Positions 13,901 to 24,603 of a stretch of 64,000 nucleotides of DNA are shown one piece after another. Made by a program: the position numbers and the translations under genes. The DNA comes from Rhizobium sp. RCAM05350 (GTDB taxonomy: Bacteria > Pseudomonadota > Alphaproteobacteria > Rhizobiales > Rhizobiaceae), in contig CP087974.1 of assembly GCA_024426085.1 (NCBI GenBank), positions 806,001 to 870,000 on the forward strand. Direction: 5' to 3'. The notes under the pieces were generated by a model, which worked only from the letters and a program-made list of their open reading frames with translations, ran no database searches and was not told the DNA's origin. The first letter of the stretch is position 1. Each line of letters starts with the position of its first letter.

Positions 13901-14383
13901 TTACTGGCCGCTTGGGACTTCCGAACCGGATGTTGCCGGCTTTGTTTCGGTCGTGGCCGGCGTCTGCGTCGCAGGTGTTTCAGTCTGCGTGGCAGGCGTC
14001 CCGGTTGCCGGGGTCGTGGTGGTCGCCGGCGTCTGCGTGTTGGTGCCGGATTGTGCAGGCGTTTCGCCTGCAGGCGGTGTGGTGCCGCCGCCGAGCGAAT
14101 CAAGGACGCCGTTGCCGTTGTTGGTCGTGCCGGGGATGCGATCAAGAACGTCGGTCGCATTCGGCTGGTAGCGGGCGAGAATGCCCATGCCAAGCGCCAG
14201 AACGAAGAACAGGGCTGCGAGAATAGCCGTCGTGCGGGTCAGCGCATTGGCCGTGCCGCGGGCGGACATGAAGCCCGAACCGCCGCCGATGCCGAGGCCG
14301 CCGCCTTCGGAACGCTGAATGAGCACGACGCCGATCAGCGCCAGCACAACCATGAGATAGATGACAAGCAATACGGTCTGCAT
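13901..14383 (-). CDS. secG: Protein translocase subunit SecG
   Basis: A small inner-membrane partner of SecYE. The uninterrupted 160-residue protein starts MQTVLLVIYLMVVLALIGVV (ATG 14381-14383), has IQRSEGGGLGIGGGSGFMS, the classic SecG loop, and a second membrane helix (TAILAALFFVLALGMGILA). Residues 95-160 form a Thr/Pro/Ala-rich tail with repeated TPAT units, probably a periplasmic extension, which makes it longer than the 75-110 residues of most SecG proteins. Placed between tpiA and pyrG as in related genomes. Confidence 0.95.
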   Translation of the reverse strand: MQTVLLVIYLMVVLALIGVVLIQRSEGGGLGIGGGSGFMSARGTANALTRTTAILAALFFVLALGMGILARYQPNATDVLDRIPGTTNNGNGVLDSLGGGTTPPAGETPAQSGTNTQTPATTTTPATGTPATQTETPATQTPATTETKPATSGSEVPSGQ

Positions 14384-14591
14384 TTTGTCCAGTCCTGCCT
14401 TAGACCACGCCCCGCCCGGCTTGGGAAAGCCAAAGGGCAGACACGCGATCGAGTGATCGTCCGGCATGGGAGACGCAACGAAATTGCGAAGGCAAATTTC
14501 AGCGTCCGCTCCACGCTGCAAAGATTAGTGTTGGCGGCTGCATATACCAAGCCACCGCGCATTAAAAGCCCCTCCTCGCCGTTCGGCGAGT

Positions 14592-15361
14592 TCAGGCAGT
14601 CAATTCTTCATACGCCCGGTAGATGGCGAGGAAGTCGTCGGCTTTCAAGCTCGCACCGCCGATCAGCGCGCCATCGACATTGGCAACACCCATCAATTCC
14701 TTCGCATTGCCTGGCTTGACCGAACCGCCGTAGAGAATGCGCATCTTCGCTCCAGCTGCACCGAACCGCGCAACGAGCTCCGCGCGCTGGAAAGCATGCG
14801 CTTCCTCCACATCCTTCGCCGTCGGCGTCAGGCCTGTACCGATCGCCCAGACCGGCTCATAGGCAATGACGGTATTCTCAGCAGTGGCGCTGTCGGGAAC
14901 AGAGCCGGCCAACTGACGCTTCAAGACTTCGAGCGTCTGGCCTGCCTTGCGCTCGCCACCGGTTTCGCTGATGCAGATGATGGCGACGAGATCGGCGGCG
15001 AAAGCAGCTTCGGCCTTTGCTCTTACAAGAACATCTGTCTCGGCATGGTCGGTACGGCGTTCGGAATGGCCGACGATTACATGCGTTCCGAAGCAATCAG
15101 CGATCATCTCGGCGGAAACGTCGCCGGTATGGGCGCCCGAAACCTTTCGTGGCAATCCTGCGCGCCGATCAGGAGCGGGCTGTCATCGCAGAGCGCGGTA
15201 GCCACATAAAGCAGCGTGGCGGGCGGGCAGATCAGCGTCTCGACCTTTTCGGACAGATCTCCCTTGACGCCTTCCGCCATGGCCTTGATCTGGTCGAGCG
15301 AAGCCCGCAGACCGTTCATCTTCCAGTTTCCGGCAACAAGCGGTCGTATTTCGGGCGTCAT
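14592..15361 (-). CDS. tpiA: Triosephosphate isomerase
   Basis: Interconverts dihydroxyacetone phosphate and glyceraldehyde 3-phosphate. The ATG at 15359-15361 begins [17 protein letters not shown] with substrate-binding Asn and Lys; the catalytic His is in VIVGHSERR and the catalytic Glu in [26 protein letters not shown] and [11 protein letters not shown] close the barrel. One frame break near 15150 separates AQDCHERF from [12 protein letters not shown]. The span gives about 256 residues, the normal size. secG is next downstream. Confidence 0.97.
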
Positions 15362-15528
15362 GCGATCTCCTCACGGCAATAGTCGTTTCCCGGCAACGGC
15401 CCTAGCAAATATGCCGGGCAAAGGAAAGCGCCGTGGCAGCTGCCATCGCGAAACCGTGAAGGACTAAATGCTTGTTCACATGCGTCTAAGCGAGAATGAT
15501 TTGTTCAGGACCTACCGGAGAGACTTTC

Positions 15529-16135
15529 ATGCTGCGCAACAGGCGGGACGCTTTCGGATGGGGCACGATCGCCCTGCACTGGACCATCGCTGTTCTCATC
15601 GTCGGACTGATCGTGCTCGGCTATGCGATGACCCGGCCCGACATCGATCCGGAGATGCAGTTCTCGCTCTATCAGTGGCACAAATCCTTCGGCATGACGG
15701 CGCTTGCGCTCGCTTCGATCCGCCTCGTCTGGTGGCTCGCCAACATCTATCCGGCTCCCATCGCCGGCCTTTCAATGCTTGAAAAGCGCGGCGCAGCCGC
15801 AACTCACCTGTTTCTGCTGACCCTGACGATCGCCGTCCCCCTCGCGGGATGGGCGGTCGCCTCCACCTCCACGCTTGGCATCCCGACCCTGCTCTTCAAC
15901 CGGCTGCTGATCCCGCATCTGCCGATGGAAAAATCCGACGACGGCGGAGGCGTTCTGGACGACCACGCATTCCTGGCTCGCCTACGGCCTGGGCGGCCTT
16001 GTCGCGTTTCACGCCGGCGCGGCGCTGTACCATCACTTCTGGCGGCAGGACGAGGTTTTGAGGCGGATGCTGGGAATATTCCGGCGCGGCGCGGCGTCCA
16101 ACGGCCATCAAACCCTCGAAGGAACCGACAGATGA
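15529..16135 (+). CDS. Cytochrome b561-type di-heme membrane protein
   Basis: About 202 residues with four membrane helices. Probable haem-ligand His residues are in ALHWTIAVL (helix 1), LYQWHKSFGM (helix 2), AATHLFLL (helix 3) and AALYHHFWRQ (helix 4), the pattern of the bacterial b561/YodB-CybB family. The ATG at 15529 has GGAGAGA before it. A frame break near 15945 links MEKSDD to EAFWTTTHSWLAYGLGGLVA. The stop (16133-16135) overlaps the YceI start as ATGA, a translationally coupled pair. b561-YceI pairing is common and points to quinone-linked periplasmic chemistry. Confidence 0.9.
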
Positions 16136-16713
16136 GACGATTTTACCGCCAATGCGTTGCCACGGTTGCGCTGGCACTCATTGCGACAGCCGCGCAGGCA
16201 CGCGCGCCCTCACTTGACGACGCGGCGGGGCGATACGACATCGACGGGTCCTCGCAGATCAATTTTTCGGTCGCCCAGGTCGGCGGAGGCGGTATCTCCG
16301 GAAAATTCGGCAAGTTTTCGGGCTCGTTCCGGCTGGACGGCAAGGACATCCGCCGATCGGTTGTCGAATTTGCGCTGTTTCCCGACACCGTGCAGACAGG
16401 CGAGCCGCGCATCGAGAATTTTCTGAAGTCCAACGCCGTCTTCGATACGGCCAACTATCCAAAAATCGTGTTCCGATCGACAAAGATCACCCAGACCGGC
16501 GACGACACCGCCGTGATCGAGGGCAATCTAACGGCAAAGGGCACGACGAAAATCGAGCATTTCTCGGCAAAACTCACAAAATGGAACCGGCGCGTCATCA
16601 GCTTTCATATCGAAGGGGACATCTTTCGCGGCCGCTACAACATGGCTGTCGGCATCCCGATCTATTCCAACGTCGTGCAGTTCGACATGACGGTGAACGG
16701 ACAAAGGCGCTAG
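16132..16713 (+). CDS. YceI-family periplasmic lipid-binding protein
   Basis: An intact protein of 193 residues. Residues 1-23 form a Sec signal peptide (RRFYRQCVATVALALIATAA, then QA). The lipocalin-like YceI barrel follows: GRYDIDGSSQINFSVAQVGG, FSGSFRLDGKD, VVEFALFPDTVQTGEPRIEN and the end VVQFDMTVNG. YceI proteins bind polyisoprenoids or amides in the periplasm. It is coupled to the cytochrome b561 gene by a four-base overlap. Confidence 0.92.
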   Translation: MRRFYRQCVATVALALIATAAQARAPSLDDAAGRYDIDGSSQINFSVAQVGGGGISGKFGKFSGSFRLDGKDIRRSVVEFALFPDTVQTGEPRIENFLKSNAVFDTANYPKIVFRSTKITQTGDDTAVIEGNLTAKGTTKIEHFSAKLTKWNRRVISFHIEGDIFRGRYNMAVGIPIYSNVVQFDMTVNGQRR

Positions 16714-16928
16714 TGCGGTGACATTTTTGCCCGCCGCCCGGCGAAACAGTATTGTTTCGTTCCGAACTGTCTCCTCGGGAACAAGCAAACAAGCCGGCTC
16801 CGCATATGATGCGATGATATCAACAACGTCCTCAATTAGGAATTGACGGCATTTAAATGGGCTCCTATTCTTCAAAGATATCGAAAATTACTCATTTATT
16901 TCGTATCTCAAAAGATCCGGGCAATCGG

Positions 16929-17474
16929 ATGCTGTATAAATATATCAGATCTTTTACGCTCGTTGTCGCTACTTCCGGTAGCGCCGAACGCCCAGGACGT
17001 GTTGACCACCGCAACGCCCGACCAACTCGTACGCTCGCTAAATCCCGCCACTGCCCAAAACGAGAAAATACGCGGATTGAAAATCGTCGCCACGAACGGG
17101 CCGGAGAAGGTCAACAGCTATGGAGACAGGCTGACGGCAACGGTCAATCTCGCCGTGACGTTCGAGTTCGGGTCCGCCATCTTGACGCCGGAAGCGCAAG
17201 GATTGCTCGACAGTGTCGGCGAGGCCCTTAAATCGCGCGACCTCGCAACCTATCGCTTCCTCATCGGGGGGCATACGGATGCGACTGGTAGCGACGACGC
17301 AAACCTGCAGCTCAGCCGTGGCCGCGCTGCCTCTACAACGCGATATCTGGTCGAACGCCAAAGGGTCGATCCGAGGCGGCTGGTCATAAGGGCTTTCGGG
17401 GAAACGGCTCTGCTGTTCCCGCAAACACCTGAAGACGGGCGCAATAGACCGTCGAAATTTCCACGCTGAAATAG
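16929..17474 (+). CDS. OmpA-family protein with C-terminal peptidoglycan-binding domain
   Basis: About 180 residues. An N-terminal signal-like segment (MLYKYIRSFTLVVA, ATG 16929) is joined by a frame break near 16968 to LLPVAPNAQDVLTTATPDQL. The OmpA-like domain runs from about residue 75 to the end: VTFEFGSAILTPEAQGLLDS, IGGHTDATGSDDANLQLSRG, RAASTTRYLVE and FGETALLFP. A missing base near 17448 hides the usual NRRVEISTLK end, which reads to TAG 17472-17474. A TCAATT-AGG-AATTGA palindrome lies at 16832-16846 upstream. It probably anchors the outer membrane or a lipoprotein to peptidoglycan. Confidence 0.85.
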
Positions 17475-17557
17475 TATCGCTCGGCGCCCGAAAGTGGGGC
17501 GACCGCCGAAAAGGCCAACGTTCGCGGCCCTCTTTCTCTTGAGATCGTCCGAAAGCC

Positions 17558-19024
<1,467 letters not shown>

Positions 19025-19041
19025 TGTCGTTGTCCCCTGGT

Positions 19042-20052
19042 TCATTCGGCCGGTACGGCGGATGTGTGTGCGTAAGCTTTGCCGGCCTTCTTGGCGCGGT
19101 ATTCATCATAGGCCGCGATCAACATGGCGCCGTCGTTGTACTGTGCCTTCCAGCCGAGCTCGCTCTTCAGCTTGCCGGTTTCATGAATGCACATTTCGTC
19201 GGCGATCAGATATTGTTCCGGATCCATGATCGGCATGTTGACAAAATCGAAGGCGGCAAGCGTCGCCTTGACCGCGAAGGCGGGCGTCGGCAACAGGAAC
19301 GACTTCGATCCGGCATGGACGATCAGGTCGCCCAGCAGCTTCTTCACAGACGGCGGATTGTCGGAGCCAAGATTGTAGGCCTCGTTCGGCACGCCACCCT
19401 TCCAGGCAAGGCGCGCAGCTTCTGCGCAATCGAACACCGAAATGAACTGGTACGGGTTCTTGCCCGAGCCGATCATCGGAACCGGAAGATTGGCGTCGAT
19501 CAGCTTGAACAGCTTTTCCAGAATGCCGAGGCGGCCGGGGCCGATGATCAGGCGTGGGCGAAAAATGGAGATGTTCATGCCCTGCTTGCGCCACTCGGCG
19601 GCCAGCTGCTCGGTTGCCCATTTCGACTTGCCGTATTCGCCAAGAGGCTTGGCCGGATGCGCCTCGGTCTGCGGCGACATGATCGTGTGGCCGTAAATCA
19701 TGTCGGTGGTGAACTGCACCAGCCGGTTGGCGCCGGACTTCGTCGTCGCCTTCATGATGTTCTCGGCACCATAGTAATTGACCGGCCAGAAGAACTCCCA
19801 GCGTTTTGCGCGCACCTGCAGCGGCGACAGCATCTTGGCCGCCATGTTGTAGACCATGTCGTCCGGGCCGATCTCAACCTTCATCACATCGTCCGCATTG
19901 GTAACATCGCAATGGACGAAACGGGCACGGGCGTAATGCGAAAGGTCTGACTTGGCGATATCGGCGACGAGGACTTCCTCGCCGTCCTGCACAAGACGCT
20001 CCGCCAGGTGACGGCCGACGAAACCGTCACCGCCAAAAATGATATGTTTCAT
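19042..20052 (-). CDS. Extended SDR, NAD-dependent epimerase/dehydratase family
   Basis: An intact 336-residue protein. IIFGGDGFVGRHLAERL (residues 4-20) is the GxxGxxG NAD site; the active-site pair is Tyr-Lys in LGEYGKSKWATEQLA; FRPRLIIGPGRLG and YNLGSDNPPSVKKLL are typical of sugar-nucleotide epimerases. The ATG 20050-20052 has GGGAG six bases upstream. The upstream SMR frame runs into it without a stop. Its stop overlaps the possible aminotransferase start (ATGA). Role in the operon: probably a keto-reduction or epimerisation of a sugar. Confidence 0.88.
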   Translation of the reverse strand: MKHIIFGGDGFVGRHLAERLVQDGEEVLVADIAKSDLSHYARARFVHCDVTNADDVMKVEIGPDDMVYNMAAKMLSPLQVRAKRWEFFWPVNYYGAENIMKATTKSGANRLVQFTTDMIYGHTIMSPQTEAHPAKPLGEYGKSKWATEQLAAEWRKQGMNISIFRPRLIIGPGRLGILEKLFKLIDANLPVPMIGSGKNPYQFISVFDCAEAARLAWKGGVPNEAYNLGSDNPPSVKKLLGDLIVHAGSKSFLLPTPAFAVKATLAAFDFVNMPIMDPEQYLIADEMCIHETGKLKSELGWKAQYNDGAMLIAAYDEYRAKKAGKAYAHTSAVPAE

Positions 20053-20490
20053 GATGCGCTCCCTGATTTTTGCTGGTTTTGCGCCCGTGGCTTCAAGCGA
20101 CGGCTGATCCTCATGCGAGGACATGCCTGACTGGGCGATGAGAATGGTTCCGACGCAGATGAAGCCGATGCCGGCGAGGCGCCAGGCATTCAAATCCTCG
20201 CGGAAGACGAAATAGGCAAAGACGGCCACCGCCACATAGGCAAGGCTCAGAAATGGATAGGCAAAGGAGAGTTCCACCTTCGACAGGACATAGAGATGCG
20301 ACACCATCGAAATGACGAAGGTCGCAAGTCCGGCGAAGACCCAGGGGTTGAAAATCACCTGGAAGATACGGGCAATGAAAGTATCAGCCGTGAAGCTCAA
20401 CGGTCCGAGCGACAGCATGCCCTGTTTCAGCATGACTTGTGCCGCCGCATTGGTGAGCACGGTGAAGAGAATGAATACGATATACTTCAT
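20053..20490 (-). CDS. Small EamA/SMR-type membrane protein, flippase-like
   Basis: About 145 residues with four membrane helices: KYIVFILFTVLTNAAAQVML, WVFAGLATFVISMVSHLYVL, FAYPFLSLAYVAVAVFAYFV and RLAGIGFICVGTILIAQSG. Size and the early TNAAAQVMLKQG motif resemble the ArnE/ArnF undecaprenyl-phosphate-aminoarabinose flippase subunits. The ATG is at 20488-20490. No stop precedes the downstream epimerase ATG: a hydrophilic tail continues in frame into it. An indel hiding a TGA in the ATGA at the junction, or a true fusion, are both possible. Likely job: moving the lipid-linked sugar across the inner membrane. Confidence 0.8.
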
Positions 20491-20584
20491 GTCGGTGTTC
20501 CCTGTTCCCGTTCCGACCACTACACGCAAGAGCCGTATATTCCGTGAAATTCCCGCATTTATTTAATTCAAATTGTAACCAGTC

Positions 20585-21907
20585 TCATTTCGGCAAAGCC
20601 AAGGCCGTTCTCTTCCAGAAATTCGAAACCATCGCCGGATCGCGCAAAGCCTCCAGCGCACGCCACTGCGGGAACGAAGAATCAAAGGTTTGCGGGCTCA
20701 TCCGGGCATCCTTGTAGGGATTGATGGCACCACCAGCCTCGACAACCATGGCGTCCAGCCGGTTGAGGAGCTTAAGGGTCTCGTTACCCTGATTGGCGAA
20801 ATCCAAAGTCAGCGTAAAACCAGGCCTCGGAAAGGATAGAAGTCCGCCAGAGATCTGCTCGCCGAATTTCTTCAATACTGTGAGAAAAGAGGCGTGACCT
20901 GCCTTGCGGGCGGTCTCCAGCAGATGTGCCGTCAGCTCCGGGGCGACTGCCGACGGATAGACGCTCTGGTGCTGGTAGAGACCTTTGGACCATACAGCTG
21001 GTTCCAGTTGCCGATGGCGTCCAGTGGATGGAAATAGCCCGGCCATTTGACCGTCTTGACCGTTTCACCCGGCTTTTCCTTGCGGAAATACAGCTCGTTG
21101 AATACCTTCAGCGTCAGCGTGTTCAGGAGATTGAACGGCGGCGCAAAAGGCACCGACAACCTCCTTGCACGCGGCATGTCGGGAAATTCGCAGGAAACAT
21201 CGGCATGATCACCGGCCAGCAGAATGCCCCTGCCCGTGCGCTTGCCGGTCGCCAACTGATCGATCCAAGCGACCGAATACTCATGCTCACCGTCAACGGT
21301 TTCGACCATGCCGAAATAGTCTTCAAGTCCGTCGAAACGGATGGCATGCTGTTGGATATGAGCGGACGGCACCTTTATCAGCTGCAGGTCCACGGACAGG
21401 ATCAATCCCGTCAGCCCCATGCCGCCGATGGTGGCATGGAACAGGTCGTGGTTTTCGGTTGCCGAGCAGGTCAGCAATTCGGCATTGGACCGGAGCAAAG
21501 TGAGGCTGCGCACATGTTTGCCAGAAGGTGCCGCGGGCGTGATGGTTCTTGCCATGAACGTCGTTGGCGACCGCACCGGCGACCGTTACTGAGGCGGTTC
21601 CTGGCGTCACCGGCAGGAAGAAGCGGTGCGGGATCGACGTTTCAAGGACGGAGCGAAGCGTCACGCCTGCGTCGCAGGAGATGATGCCGGTACCAGGATC
21701 AAACCCGAGAATGCGGGTGCGCACTCGGCTCTCGATCAATCTGCCTTGGTCATTGTGGCAGCTGTCGCCATAGGACCGGCCGTTGCCGAACGGCAGGAAT
21801 GCACCAGCCGCCGCGTTTTCGCGCAGGTTCTCATAGGCATCGGGCGATACGGACTGCCGGGGGCGGCGGTCGATCCGGCCCCAGCTGTCAAACTCGCTAG
21901 CGGTCAT
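20585..21907 (-). CDS. FAD-linked oxidoreductase, DprE1-like (polyprenyl-phosphoryl-ribose 2'-oxidase family)
   Basis: About 440 residues. The FAD-binding half has FGNGRSYGDSC, GIISCDAGVTLRSVLE and PVTPGTASVTVAGAVANDVH followed by GKNHH, matching actinobacterial DprE1. The C-terminal half has LSFPRPGFTLTLDFA, RLDAMVVEAGG, KDARM, and SNFWKRT. DprE1 oxidises the 2'-OH of decaprenyl-phosphoryl-ribose. The Cys of mycobacterial DprE1 that benzothiazinones attack is Thr here (near 20807). Frame breaks lie near 21530 and 20985. The start overlaps the UbiA stop (ATGA at 21904-21907), which supports a shared pathway. Confidence 0.85.
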
Positions 21908-23348
21908 GGCGATCCCATCGCGCCCGTCAGCACAAACACCGCACCGATCGCCATGGTCACGAGGCTACGCCAGTCGCGCATGATGAACACCACCGGGTCC
22001 TCATGCAGCATGCCACGGCGGGCCAGCATCCAGATGCGCAGCAGCATGTAGAGTACAAGCGGGCAGAGCGGCCAGAGCGCCCAGTCCAGCGTGTACATTT
22101 CCTGCATTTCCTTGCTGTGAATATAGAGCGCCAGAACCAGCGCCGAGGCAAAGGCGGACGAGACACCGGCCTGCCCTGACCATTTCGAAATCGACGGCCA
22201 GATAGCCGCGCCTGGGCACTTGGTTGCCATCGCGCCCGTCATATTCGTCCAGCTCGACATAGCGCTTGACCAGCGCCAGGCTGAGGAAAAAGAATATCGA
22301 GAAAGACAGCAGCCAGAAGGACAGTTCCGTGCCGGTCGCTGCCGCGCTGGCGATAATGCGAACTGTGTACAGCCCGGCCAGCGTGAAGACATCGACCAGC
22401 AGCTTGCGCTTGAGTACGAAAGTATAGGCGGTGGTCGCGAGTGCATAAAAGCCCAGCACGAGCGCAAAGTTGGAAGGCAGCGCGGCCGTCAGCGACAGTG
22501 ACGCGAGCAGCAGGCAAAAGCGCGATCGCCAGCCCCATCGGCACCGACATCTGGCCGCTTGCCAAAGGTCTGTTGCGCTTGGTCGGATGGCGCCGATCAT
22601 TGGTCAGGTCCGACAGGTCGTTGATCACGTACACGGCCGACGCAAGGAAACTGAAGGCGAAGAATGCGAGGACGACGTTGATCACCGCATCCATGTGCAG
22701 GATGTCGTGATTGAGTACCATCGGCACGGCAATGAGCACGTTCTTTGCCCATTGATGCACACGGATCGATTTCAAGGCCGCAACACGGCTGGTCTTGCCG
22801 ATATCGAGCCGCTCGGCATCGTGTGCCCGGCGCCATTTTTCTGCCGCTGCGTCCGGTGCGACGACGATCGCCTTGTGCGCCGCGTCGAAGACCGGCACGT
22901 CATCACGGCTATTGCCCATATAGTCGAAACCGCCCTCGCCGTACTGTTCGATCAACTTTTCCCGCTTGCGGCGGCTGGTGAGGTTGATGTCCATGCTGCT
23001 ATGCAGAACGGAGGAGAAAACGCCGGTATGGGCTGCAACCCCAAGTGCCACGCTTTCGGCGGCTCCTGTAACAAGAATGACCTTTCGACCGCTTTCGCGC
23101 TCGCGGGTCAGGCGCTTGAGCACCGCTTCATGATAGGGCCAGTCGGCCGCCTGACGTCCGGGAGCGCGCCGCAACTTCGTATTTCAGCCGCGCTTTGCCC
23201 TTCGACATCCAGAAAAGGACTGCAAACACCATCAGCGGATTGCGCAAAGGATGATCGCCACGCCCTCCCAGAGCGTGTCGGCGGCAACCAACGTGCCATC
23301 AAGATCGACGCACAGCGGAATATGCTGCGTTTCTGTTCGAGCATCCAT
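21904..23348 (-). CDS. HAD hydrolase-UbiA prenyltransferase fusion (decaprenyl-phosphate phosphoribosyltransferase-like)
   Basis: About 480 residues. Residues 1-190 form a HAD phosphatase-like domain (LCVDLDGTLVAADTLWEG; VTGAAESVALGVAAHTG; GFDYMGNSRDDVPVF). Residues 200-480 form a UbiA polytopic domain with the Asp-rich NDLSDLTNDRRHPTKRNRPL, the variant seen in phosphoribosyl-polyprenol synthases, and a second site VKRYVELDEYDGRD. Frame breaks occur near 23240, 23155, 22510 and 22180. Start ATG 23346-23348. Inference: PRPP is coupled to polyprenyl phosphate and the HAD part removes the 5-phosphate. The Nod factor arabinosylation genes of Azorhizobium (noe group) are the nearest rhizobial parallel known to me. 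Confidence 0.85.
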
Positions 23349-23474
23349 AAGATCAAACCCCGAGAATATATGCCCGGAACAGTCCCACGATCAACTTTCG
23401 AAATAGCAAACAACGCTCGCCTCAGAGTTTCGAACTGCTGCGTTGGTTAACGAATCCCGGATATATTCGGAGCT

Positions 23475-24358
23475 TCAATCAAGCCCGATCCAGTTCAGCG
23501 CATCACGCCAGTCCGTCATGCGGACAGGGGTTCCATGCGAACCGGTCTGGAACAGGACGATGCGGCTGGGATAGCTTGCGGCCTTCAACGACCGGTAGAG
23601 TGCGATCTGATCGGCCACGGCATAGACGTTGTCAGCGCCGCCATGGCTGAAGAACACCGGCAGCTTCTGCTTGTAGGCGGCACTTTTGCTGAAGGTCGGA
23701 TCTGTCGGCCCTCCCATGATCATCATACCCTTGAGAGCTGCAACTGCTTGCGGATTGCGGGTAAGGCCCCAGCAGATGAAACTGCCCATCGAGGCGCAGG
23801 CGAGCACGACCGGCTTGCCCGGTGAGTGTTGTTGGGCATAGGCGATCAACCCGGCGATATCGACGACGCCTGCATCGTCGAAGGAACGAACGCTTGGGGC
23901 ATAATAGACGCCGCCGTTTTCGACGGCGAGGTTCTTCAGCCGGTTGAAATTGCCGCCGAACGACCAATCGTTGGCGCCGAGCTGACGGTCGCCGCCGCGG
24001 CCATGGATGAAGATCACCGAAAATGCCGCACCGCTCGCGGCACCGACCCGCGTCACATCGAGCGGCCTGTTGCCGACGTCGAGCGTTTCATTGGACTGCT
24101 CGCTCTTGATGCCGAGCGACACATAGGCACGTTTTACCCGGCGCTCGGGAACCTGGTCACGGCCGTGGAGATCAGCATTTTCTGATAGTCGACGACGCGG
24201 TAATCACCGCCATCCTTGGTTTCGAGCACCGTACCATAGGAAAACAGCTCATCCCTGTATGGCTTCAGCGGCGCTGCTTGCGCCGGCAACGCCAAGGCAA
24301 CAATGACAACTGAGGCAAAAAGACCTCGCAAGGTCAAATGAGCTGTGGACAGGTGCAT
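23475..24358 (-). CDS. Secreted alpha/beta-hydrolase
   Basis: About 294 residues. The ATG 24356-24358 begins a signal peptide (LFASVVIVALALPAQAAP). After a frame break near 24137 comes an alpha/beta-hydrolase core: SVIFIHGRGGDRQLG, the nucleophile elbow VLACASMGSFICWG (Ser), VFFSHGGADNVYAVADQIAL with the acid Asp, and TGSHGTP with the catalytic His. The substrate is unknown. It is on the same strand as, and 126 bases upstream of, the UbiA fusion gene, so it may share that transcript. Confidence 0.78.
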
Positions 24359-24603
24359 CCGGAATGTTCCTCGTTTGGTCCAAGCCTTGCCATCAGACCT
24401 TCCTGCAACGCAACAGTTGGGGCTATTGAAGGCACGATCGGCGTATTGGCGCGTGCCGGCTGAGCCACATGGCGGGCCCGGTCGCTCTCAGCGCCAAGAA
24501 TTTGACAGAATTCCGGCGATCTGCGCAGACATTCATGACGGCTCTGTCCGCATCGCGGGCTGGACCTAAAAGCCGCCACCACGGAAAGACATCAAAACAG
24601 ATT

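Noticed and set aside
13945..14090. Regular short repeats that might be a CRISPR-like array
   Set aside because: They are codon-level repeats of Thr, Pro and Ala inside the secG reading frame, with no constant repeat or spacer lengths.
15496..16713. Single frame joining cytochrome b561 and YceI
   Set aside because: The join exists only because of the frame break near 15945. The true b561 end (TGA 16133-16135) overlaps the YceI ATG, and YceI has its own signal peptide.
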